Origin: Candidatus Rokuibacteriota bacterium
GTDB lineage: Bacteria > Methylomirabilota > Methylomirabilia > Rokubacteriales > CSP1-6
NCBI GenBank assembly: GCA_003221435.1
Contig: QHRS01000078.1
Location: 16,147 to 22,927, forward strand
Reading direction: 5' to 3'
Length of the DNA stretch: 6,781 nt
In this document: piece by piece, positions 1-5,155 of the stretch
How positions within the stretch are numbered: position 1 is the stretch's first letter
Layout: each line of letters begins with the position of its first letter
Made by a program: the position numbers and the translations under genes
The notes under the pieces: model-generated
Told to the model about the DNA's origin: nothing
The model's database searches: none
Seen by the model: only the letters and a program-made list of their open reading frames with translations

Positions 1-394
1 AGTGATTGTGGAAGGAGAGGGACAGTCGCTGCAGGTGTGAGAACAGCTCCCGGCGCAGGGCGTAGACCATCTTGTAGCCGATGGACGAGGTTATGAAGAT
101 CTGGAAGTAGGAGAGTACGCCTCCGCACAGGGCGATCAGCACGATGGCTGCGGAGGCGTCGACGAGGAGCCTGGCCCGGCTCCCGGCAGCGATCCCCTGG
201 AGAAAGTGCAAGGAGTGCGGCAACGGTTTGTCGAGGATGACGTGATCGAGGATGAGCTTCAGCGGCCAGGGTTTCATGAGCTCCATCGTCGCGACGCCCA
301 CGGTGCAGGCGGCGGCCAGGAGCAGGCGCCACCTGACCTGACGAAGATGGGCGACGAAGATCTGCCGGAATCGCAGTCGCTCCCTATGAGGCAT
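1..394 (-). CDS. ABC exporter, N-terminal transmembrane domain (partial, runs off left edge)
   Basis: I translated this by hand from the ATG at 394-392. The frame stays open for 131 residues to the window edge. A short basic N-terminus (PHRERLRFRQ) is followed by a first membrane segment at about residues 22-49, carrying the motif ELMKPWPLKLILDHV. A second membrane segment spans about 76-107. It is followed by the coupling-helix-like sequence SIGYKMVYALRRELFSHLQR at about 104-123 and LSLSFHN. This is the usual start of a type I (subfamily B, MsbA-like) ABC exporter. The ATP-binding domain should follow outside the window but is not seen. The start overlaps the end of the upstream kinase gene by 11 nt, which supports co-translation in the operon. 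The Shine-Dalgarno is weak (GGTGGG-like). It probably acts in the inner membrane, exporting or flipping the product of the upstream enzymes; the substrate is inferred from context only. Confidence 0.85.
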   Translation of the reverse strand, partial: MPHRERLRFRQIFVAHLRQVRWRLLLAAACTVGVATMELMKPWPLKLILDHVILDKPLPHSLHFLQGIAAGSRARLLVDASAAIVLIALCGGVLSYFQIFITSSIGYKMVYALRRELFSHLQRLSLSFHNH

Positions 395-1412
395 GGCGGT
401 CGCCCACCCAGGCGTCGTCCGACGCAGTGCCCGACACTTCCCTCAGCAGCCGGATCGCCTCCGTCCGGCGTCGCCGGAGCGCTTCGGGCTGTTCGTGCCG
501 GGTCGTATTCGAAACCAGGAAATGGATCTTCCGCAGGAGCGCCACGCGCTCGTACCAGGCGATCCGCCGGGCCAACCCGGGATCGGGGGGAGTCGAGGAC
601 TGGTAGGCCCGAAGCAGCGCCGCGCACACCGAGGCGAAGCTCGGCAGCTTGCCCGGCTTGCGCAGCGTGAGGCGGCGCAGCTGCGCCACCAGATGGCCCA
701 GATCCGCAGCCGGATCGCCTCGCGTCCACTTGTCGAAATCGAGGACGACGATCCTGCCTCTCTGCCAGAGGAGATGACTGGGGCCGAGGTCGCCGTGCAG
801 GAGCGAGGATGCCGCAGGCAGCTGCGGCAACTGGCGCTCCAGCCGGGCGAGGACGGCCAGCAGGCGGGCGGCCCGGCCGCGAAACCGGGCACAGAGGTCG
901 GTCAACCTGGGTTCCAGATCGCCCAGCAGTGAGGCGGGAGAGGTGATTGCCGTGGAGCTCACGGGGGTGGCGTGCAAGGCCGCCATCGCGCGTCCGATGG
1001 CCGCCAGAACCCGCCCGTTGTATTTCGCGGTGGCGGCGACGGTCGACTCGCCGGGCTCGTACCTCGACAGCACGACGCGGTGAGTCGAGTCATGGGCGAT
1101 GAAGCCGGGAATCACAACGGCCCCACGGCCGCTCAAGCCGGCAGCGGCCAACTCACGCAGGATCGTGGCGACCCGGCGGGCATCCTCATCGCGATCGTAG
1201 AACTTGCCCACCCAATCGTGACATTGGACGCGAGCCGTGCCGTCCACGCGGGCGCGGAGCTGGTAGTGAACGGCGCGCCGCTTTCCGCGCTTCGTGAGCG
1301 GATAGGCGGTCCAGTCCTCGAGCCGCGCGTCGGCGCCGTGAGTCTCGCGCAGACCGGCGCTCAGCACGGCCTGCGTCTCTTCCGGGCTCAGCATGACCTG
1401 CACCGCATTCAT
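384..1412 (-). CDS. APH-fold phosphotransferase (kinase-like), second of a tandem pair
   Basis: A 342-residue soluble protein with the layout of the aminoglycoside/choline kinase-like superfamily (PF01636-like). The N-lobe has a candidate ATP-binding lysine in WVGKFYDR (K70) and a candidate helix-C glutamate (E87). The C-lobe has the catalytic loop HGDLGPSHLLW (206-216, catalytic D208) and the metal-binding motif VVLDFD (D225), followed by GDPAADLGH (232-240). The loop position usually occupied by Asn is His (H213), which is unusual. Residues 287-325 (YERVALLRKIHF...LLRE) resemble the C-terminal helix of the neighbouring kinase, so the two are probably divergent paralogues. The ATG at 1412 overlaps the TGA of the preceding gene as ATGA, which argues for translational coupling. 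No signal peptide or membrane helix is visible, so it should be cytosolic. It probably moves a phosphate from ATP or GTP to a hydroxyl on a sugar or small molecule; the substrate is unknown. Drug resistance, or a non-catalytic role, cannot be excluded. Confidence 0.85.
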   Translation of the reverse strand: MNAVQVMLSPEETQAVLSAGLRETHGADARLEDWTAYPLTKRGKRRAVHYQLRARVDGTARVQCHDWVGKFYDRDEDARRVATILRELAAAGLSGRGAVVIPGFIAHDSTHRVVLSRYEPGESTVAATAKYNGRVLAAIGRAMAALHATPVSSTAITSPASLLGDLEPRLTDLCARFRGRAARLLAVLARLERQLPQLPAASSLLHGDLGPSHLLWQRGRIVVLDFDKWTRGDPAADLGHLVAQLRRLTLRKPGKLPSFASVCAALLRAYQSSTPPDPGLARRIAWYERVALLRKIHFLVSNTTRHEQPEALRRRRTEAIRLLREVSGTASDDAWVGDRHAS

Positions 1413-2416
1413 GACAGGATTGCCCCCGCGGTCATCGCTTCCCGCAGCGCCGCCCGTGCGCAGGCCGCGAGCCGTGGAACCAGCTTCGGGCCCTCGGCGG
1501 GATCGCGGCGACAGACCGTGTACATCTTCCGCATCAGCGTGAGCCCGCAGTAGAAGGACACGTTGCGCGGGGACACTCGCGGCATCGCGGCGAGATAGGC
1601 GTCACGGAAGCAAGCCGGCCACCGGCAGGCGTGCGCAGGCAGGTCTCGGTCCCAAATGCGGCGCCGCTCCAGTTGGGCCAGAAAGTGGCCGGCGTCATAG
1701 GCGGGGTCGGCGTATCCGAACATGTCCAGATCAAGAAGCACCAGACGGTTCCCGGTCCACAAGAACTGCCCCTGCGCCAGGTCGCCGTGGATTGGCGCCG
1801 GGTCGGCGGGATCCAGGGAGGGCAACGCCCGCTCCAACTCGATCAACAGCCGCTCGACGGTAGGCCCGGTCTCGGGCCAGCGGTAGCGCAGGCGATCGCA
1901 CCAGGCGCGCGCCTCGTCCACGAACATCTGGGCCGTAGTGAGGTTGTCGGGGACGATGCCCAGCCGATGCAGCCGCGCCGCCACTCCGGCGGCCTCTCGC
2001 ACCAGCTCCAGCTTTCGCTCGTCCACGATCTCGGACAAGAACACGCCATCGACCCACGGGAAAACCAGCAGGCGCTCGCGCGGGACGTAGTGATTCGGCA
2101 AGCAGAGGCCGTTGTGATTCGGTGGGTAGTGCTCGGCGAGGGCTCGAGCGTGCGCCCATACCTTCTCGCCAAAGTCATCCGAGTAAGCCTTCAACGCATA
2201 CGCGCGCTCCTCCCCGGCGTTCGAGCAGAGCTCAACCCGCACGACGAAACGGTCCGAATGGACGCTTTGCACGGTGCAGACGGCGCGGGCCGGCGTGAAC
2301 TCGGCCGGCAGCGTCGGGCGGAGGATTCTCAAGGCCGTCGCCGGTTGCTGCACCCGCGTCAACTGCGCGCGCAGGGCTGAGCGTTGCTCGGGAGTGGGCT
2401 TGAAACGGATTCGCAT
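1409..2416 (-). CDS. APH-fold phosphotransferase (kinase-like), first of a tandem pair
   Basis: A 335-residue soluble protein of the aminoglycoside phosphotransferase/kinase-like fold. Visible landmarks, numbered from the ATG at 2416: ALKAY with candidate ATP-binding lysine K76; a candidate helix-C glutamate at E95; a hinge-like LLVFPWVDGVFL (116-127); AARLHRLG (146-153); catalytic loop IHGDLAQGQFLW (209-220, catalytic D212); metal-binding LLDLD (D229); and DPAYDAGHFLAQ (237-248). The canonical loop Asn is replaced by Gln (Q217); Gln here is known in some bacterial members of the wider superfamily. An ATG at 2503 is in frame, but 2416 is preferred: it follows the strong Shine-Dalgarno GAGGA with an 8-nt spacer and starts 11 nt after the upstream stop, whereas 2503 would overlap the upstream gene by 76 nt. 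The gene ends in an ATGA overlap with the next kinase. The function is inferred as phosphorylation of a sugar or glycoconjugate made by the adjacent glycosyltransferases. Confidence 0.87.
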   Translation of the reverse strand: MRIRFKPTPEQRSALRAQLTRVQQPATALRILRPTLPAEFTPARAVCTVQSVHSDRFVVRVELCSNAGEERAYALKAYSDDFGEKVWAHARALAEHYPPNHNGLCLPNHYVPRERLLVFPWVDGVFLSEIVDERKLELVREAAGVAARLHRLGIVPDNLTTAQMFVDEARAWCDRLRYRWPETGPTVERLLIELERALPSLDPADPAPIHGDLAQGQFLWTGNRLVLLDLDMFGYADPAYDAGHFLAQLERRRIWDRDLPAHACRWPACFRDAYLAAMPRVSPRNVSFYCGLTLMRKMYTVCRRDPAEGPKLVPRLAACARAALREAMTAGAILS

Positions 2417-2424
2417 CACCAGGG

Positions 2425-2429
2425 TCCTC
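2425..2429 (-). promoter_or_regulatory. Ribosome binding site overlapping a stop codon (first kinase gene)
   Basis: GAGGA, 8 nt before the ATG at 2416. Its first two bases belong to the TGA of the upstream glycosyltransferase (2430-2428). It decides the start of the kinase gene and implies that ribosomes ending one gene re-initiate on the next. Confidence 0.75.
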
Positions 2430-3681
2430 AGGTTCCTACGCTCATCACCGCCGGGCCATCGCGAGACATGGGCGGTGAGACGGACGGCTCCGTGCCCAGC
2501 CATCGCGAAAGATAGGCGTTGAGGCGAGCGGCTCCGTCGAACGACGGGATGACCTCGCGTACCCGTCGCGCGTGGGCCCGGCGGTCACAACGCAGGGCCC
2601 ACTCCAGGGCTTCGGTCAGACGGTTGCCGCTCAAATCCTTCGGATGCACCCACTGGGCCAGACCCTGTGCCGCCAGGGCCTCGGCTCTGATCCGCTGCTC
2701 GATCTTGTGGGTGGCGCGCGGCACGATCACCAGGGGTCGAGCGAGGAGCAACGCCTCGCACACGCTGTTGTAACCCCCCATGCTCACGATCGCATCGGCG
2801 GAGGCCATGAGCTCGAACGTGTCGGCGCGCGTGCAGACGCGACACGTGGGCGTGACGCGCTCCCGCAACACCGCCTGATGTTCGGCCGGCATGTACGGCC
2901 CCGTCACGAGGACCGCGTGCAGATCCGGGAGCTTGGCCTCGAGGCACGCGACCGCTGCCCGTGCCGCCTCCAGCACCGGGAACCCGTCGCAGCCGCTCCC
3001 GACGGTCGCCAGCACCAGCGGCCCGTCCCGCGGCAAACCGAGCTGCTCGCGTACGCGGCCGGACTCGACCGCGGGGGGATCGCGGACCACGTAGCCGCAG
3101 TAGTGAAGCTTGGCCCGGACCGACTCAGGGAGGGCGTAGGCTTCGGCTACGTCGTAGACCTTGGGCGAGCCGTAGACCGCGATGCCGTCGTAGAGGTGTT
3201 CGAGCGCGTCGTAGACCCCCAGCTCGCGCCACAGAGCTCGAATGCCAGCGGGATCGTCCATGATGTCGCGCATGCCGAAGACGAAGCGGGTGCCGGGAGA
3301 CTGCGACTTGAGCGCGCACAGACCCTCGCGAAACTCGCCGGCAGAGCCGAGCGGCTCATGGTCGACCAACACCAGCTCGGGGGCCAGGCCCAGCGCGGCC
3401 TCCCGCAAGAGCTGACCGCGGATCTTCCGGAATCGTCGGATCGCCGCATCTTCTTCGAGCGCGGTCTGCTGGATCGTGTCCGGGGTCAGACGGGTGGGCA
3501 GCTTGATGTAGTCGCAGCGCTCCGGCAGAGCGAAGTTCTCGGCGATCGGAGACTTGGTCGCGATATAGGCGACCAGATCCGGATACCTCGCCAGGACTTG
3601 CCGGGCGACGGTCAGCGAACGGGTGATGTGGCCCAGCCCTCGGCTATCCTGCGCGTAGAGCAGGATGGTGCGGATGTGCAT
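2428..3681 (-). CDS. GT-B glycosyltransferase, MurG-like/COG4671 type, second of a tandem pair
   Basis: A 417-residue protein counted from the ATG at 3681, where family-like sequence begins (MHIRTILLYAQDSRGLGHITRS). The N-terminal acceptor domain has the glycine-rich RGLGHITRS loop (14-22), PELVLVDHEPLG (101-112), FGMRDIMDDP (135-144) and CGYV (195-198). The C-terminal nucleotide-sugar domain has VGSGCDG (227-233), VTGPYMP (259-265), SMGGYNSVCEAL (300-311) and VPRATHKIEQRIRAE (319-333). This order matches GT-B enzymes with a Glyco_tran_28_C-like donor domain, as in the predicted glycosyltransferases of COG4671. An in-frame ATG at 3780 is rejected because those 33 extra residues lie over the end of the upstream gene and look out-of-frame. 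Even from 3681 the gene overlaps its neighbour by 38 nt. The Shine-Dalgarno is modest (GGGA, 9-nt spacer). There is no signal peptide or membrane span, so it is cytosolic or peripheral. Donor and acceptor sugars cannot be read from the sequence. Confidence 0.88.
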   Translation of the reverse strand: MHIRTILLYAQDSRGLGHITRSLTVARQVLARYPDLVAYIATKSPIAENFALPERCDYIKLPTRLTPDTIQQTALEEDAAIRRFRKIRGQLLREAALGLAPELVLVDHEPLGSAGEFREGLCALKSQSPGTRFVFGMRDIMDDPAGIRALWRELGVYDALEHLYDGIAVYGSPKVYDVAEAYALPESVRAKLHYCGYVVRDPPAVESGRVREQLGLPRDGPLVLATVGSGCDGFPVLEAARAAVACLEAKLPDLHAVLVTGPYMPAEHQAVLRERVTPTCRVCTRADTFELMASADAIVSMGGYNSVCEALLLARPLVIVPRATHKIEQRIRAEALAAQGLAQWVHPKDLSGNRLTEALEWALRCDRRAHARRVREVIPSFDGAARLNAYLSRWLGTEPSVSPPMSRDGPAVMSVGT

Positions 3682-4948
3682 GGATGCAGGTCCCGTTGAG
3701 TGAGCCTGGCGCGGAGGTGGGGACGGCAATGCCCAGCAGCTCGGCGAGCAGGGTGGGGATGCGAGTGAGGCCACCGACATCGATGAGATTGCGACTCGCA
3801 GGAGGCGGACCGAGGTCCAGTTCGAGCCATCGCGTCAGGGCCTGGGGATTGAGCTGGTCAGGATGAAGCACATCGACCAGTCCTAGCTCTCGGAGGCGTC
3901 GAGCGCGGATCCATTGCTCGGGTTTGGGCTTCACGCGCGGCACGATCAGCGCGTGCTTCTCGAACGAGAGCACTTCGCACAGGGTGTTGTACCCTCCCAT
4001 GGCGATCACGCGGTCGGCGCGGGTGATCAGGGGGGTAGGGTCAGGGACGAATTCGAGCACCTCCAGGTGCGGACGTCGCTGTGTGCACCGGCGCAGGATC
4101 TTCAGTGTGTCCTCCGGCATGTACGGCCCGGTCACGATCACGCCCGTGGTGCCTCGTGGAAAGGCGGCCTTGGCAAACGCCATTGCCAGCGCGCCTCCAT
4201 CGATCCCACCTCCCACGAGACAGAGCGCGAGCTTTCCCGGAGGGAGGCTCGCCAGCAGCGGGCCGGCATTGCCATTCGCGAACTCGAGACGGGGGCGCTG
4301 GTCGATATAACCGGTGAAGCGCACCCGTTCCGCCACCTGATCGAAAACACCATACTCTCGAACCGGGTCCATCACCGCCGGATCACCGTATATCCAGATG
4401 GCATGGTAATAGTCCTTCATCGCCTCCAGAGTTGCCGGCTCGGCCCAGGCACTGCGCACCGTCTCGGCGTCTTGCAGCACGTCGCGCAGCCCGAGCACGC
4501 AGCGGGCCTTGGCGCGCTTGTGCAGGCGCTCGAGCGTTCGCGTGAGCTCGTGGGCGGCCCCCAGGGGCAAGTGATCCACGATCAGAACGTCGGGATCGAA
4601 GGCTTCCATCGCGCTCCGGATCACCTCGGCGCGCAGTGCGATGACCTCTTGCTCCGAGACGTCCAGGGAGCGCGCCCTGCAGCACCCGTCGGCCTCCTTC
4701 CGGAGTCCCGGAAGGGTCACGCAGTCCACTCCCGCCGGCATCGGGACCGCGCCCGCTTGCCACGCCTCGGCGACCATCACGATCACGGGCGCGACAGCGG
4801 AGCCGCGAAGGGCGCCCGCGATCGACGCATTGCGGCGAATGTGGCCGAACCCAACCATCCCCGGGGAGTACATGGCAACGTGGGGCGGCCTCTCGGCGGC
4901 GGACATGATGCTGCGCAATGGAAGTCTCGGTATCCGTCTCGAGGGCAT
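3644..4948 (-). CDS. GT-B glycosyltransferase, MurG-like/COG4671 type, first of a tandem pair
   Basis: A 434-residue protein, paralogous to the next gene. Landmarks in order: MYSPGMVGFGHIRRN (26-40, glycine-rich loop of the acceptor domain), DPDVLIVDHLPLGAAHE (118-134), LGLRDVLQD (152-160), IWIYGDP (184-190), FTGYI (211-215), VGGGIDGG (245-252), VTGPYMP (272-278), AMGGYNTLCEV (316-326, donor binding) and VPRVKPKPEQWIRARRL (336-352). This is the GT-B plan with a MurG-like C-terminal donor domain. Two starts are possible. The ATG at 4948 has a GAGGT Shine-Dalgarno 7 nt upstream and lies 9 nt after the small ORF. The ATG at 4906 (residue 15) has no clear ribosome site but begins closer to the conserved core. 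I choose 4948. The last 12 residues (AHPHHPALRAG and neighbours) are encoded inside the overlap with the next gene and look like a non-domain tail. It is probably a cytosolic or membrane-peripheral sugar transferase; the substrate is unknown. Confidence 0.88.
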   Translation of the reverse strand: MPSRRIPRLPLRSIMSAAERPPHVAMYSPGMVGFGHIRRNASIAGALRGSAVAPVIVMVAEAWQAGAVPMPAGVDCVTLPGLRKEADGCCRARSLDVSEQEVIALRAEVIRSAMEAFDPDVLIVDHLPLGAAHELTRTLERLHKRAKARCVLGLRDVLQDAETVRSAWAEPATLEAMKDYYHAIWIYGDPAVMDPVREYGVFDQVAERVRFTGYIDQRPRLEFANGNAGPLLASLPPGKLALCLVGGGIDGGALAMAFAKAAFPRGTTGVIVTGPYMPEDTLKILRRCTQRRPHLEVLEFVPDPTPLITRADRVIAMGGYNTLCEVLSFEKHALIVPRVKPKPEQWIRARRLRELGLVDVLHPDQLNPQALTRWLELDLGPPPASRNLIDVGGLTRIPTLLAELLGIAVPTSAPGSLNGTCIHAHPHHPALRAG

Positions 4949-4954
4949 TTGGAC

Positions 4955-4959
4955 ACCTC
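4955..4959 (-). promoter_or_regulatory. Ribosome binding site overlapping the small ORF stop codon
   Basis: GAGGT, 7 nt before the ATG at 4948. It shares bases with the TGA of the small ORF (4960-4958). It favours 4948 over 4906 as the start of the first glycosyltransferase. Confidence 0.6.
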
Positions 4960-5116
4960 AGTGCGAATGCTTGCGGGCTGTTCCGTCAACCCCGGCGAAG
5001 GGTTGGAGGGGCGCCGCTGACTCGCCGGCCTGGATGGTGTTCGCGCCTTGCCGTACGGCCCTGTCGGGGCGCCGTTTCGTGCTCGCGGTCCTCGCGGCCT
5101 CCGTGGCATCGATCAT
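4958..5116 (-). CDS. Small hypothetical protein, 52 residues, not recognised
   Basis: A short ORF from the ATG at 5116 to the TGA at 4958-4960, not recognised as any family. Three signs suggest it is real. A near-perfect Shine-Dalgarno (GGAGGG, 6-nt spacer) sits before the ATG. Its TGA forms part of the Shine-Dalgarno of the glycosyltransferase that starts 9 nt later. By hand count, about 80% of its codons end in G or C, against about 67% at position 1 and 62% at position 2, the expected pattern for a GC-rich coding sequence. The protein is hydrophilic and mildly basic (8 Lys/Arg, 5 Asp/Glu), with a basic cluster STKRRPDR (12-19). It has no Cys, no membrane segment and no signal peptide. It starts 33 nt after the DUF5916 stop. 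It could be a small accessory protein, a peptide substrate of the cluster, or only a coupling/leader ORF; the sequence does not decide. Confidence 0.45.
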   Translation of the reverse strand: MIDATEAARTASTKRRPDRAVRQGANTIQAGESAAPLQPFAGVDGTARKHSH

Positions 5117-5122
5117 TACGAT

Positions 5123-5128
5123 CCCTCC
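5123..5128 (-). promoter_or_regulatory. Strong Shine-Dalgarno of the 52-residue ORF
   Basis: GGAGGG followed by a 6-nt spacer (ATCGTA) and ATG at 5116. It is the best match to the anti-Shine-Dalgarno among the starts I examined in the window, and the main evidence that the small ORF is translated. Confidence 0.6.
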
Positions 5129-5135
5129 AGTACCC

Positions 5136-5155
5136 ACACCTAGCGACCCCTAGCG
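5136..5155 (-). repeat. Imperfect tandem 10-bp direct repeat at the DUF5916 stop codon
   Basis: On the minus strand CGCTAGGGGT is followed directly by CGCTAGGTGT, a 9 of 10 match. The first copy contains the TAG stop of the DUF5916 gene. It has no hairpin-plus-T-tract character, so it is not a terminator. It may be chance or a small duplication. Confidence 0.4.

Larger units (their letters stand above)
1..5116 (-). other. Predicted operon: small ORF, two glycosyltransferases, two kinases, ABC exporter
   Basis: Six co-directional genes have junctions of +9, -38, +11, -4 and -11 nt, leaving no room for internal intergenic promoters or terminators. Two junctions share a stop codon with a Shine-Dalgarno, and one is an ATGA overlap. 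No clear sigma-70 promoter is visible before the small ORF, so transcription may start inside or upstream of the DUF5916 gene. The operon continues beyond the left edge through the exporter. Confidence 0.8.

Noticed and set aside
206..932. Plus-strand frames over the exporter and second kinase genes
   Set aside because: The minus strand encodes an ABC transmembrane domain and an APH-fold kinase here; the plus-strand translations show no domain.
384..2416. Calling the two kinases aminoglycoside-resistance genes
   Set aside because: The fold is shared by many small-molecule kinases; operon context with glycosyltransferases and the changed loop residues argue against a simple resistance annotation, although self-resistance in a biosynthetic cluster is not excluded.
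2572..3699. Plus-strand open frame of 375 codons
   Set aside because: It lies antisense to the second glycosyltransferase; the translation is Arg/Gln/His-rich low-information sequence with no family motif.
4961..4989. TTGACG (minus strand, 4989-4984) as a possible -35 element before the first transferase
   Set aside because: No acceptable -10 hexamer occurs at 15-18 nt spacing (TCGCAC, TTCGCA and similar), and the site lies inside the small ORF.
3914..5020. Plus-strand open frame of 368 codons
   Set aside because: It is antisense to a clear glycosyltransferase with ordered family motifs; such long shadows are common in GC-rich DNA, and its translation shows no recognisable domain.
4958..5116. 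Small ORF as a lanthipeptide-type precursor modified by the kinase-like proteins
   Set aside because: There is no Cys, no Ser/Thr-Cys core and no LanM/LanB-like enzyme in the window; the kinases look like APH-type phosphotransferases.
5117..5149. Possible terminator after the DUF5916 gene
   Set aside because: The CTAG-containing sequence forms a direct repeat, not a stable hairpin, and no T-tract follows.
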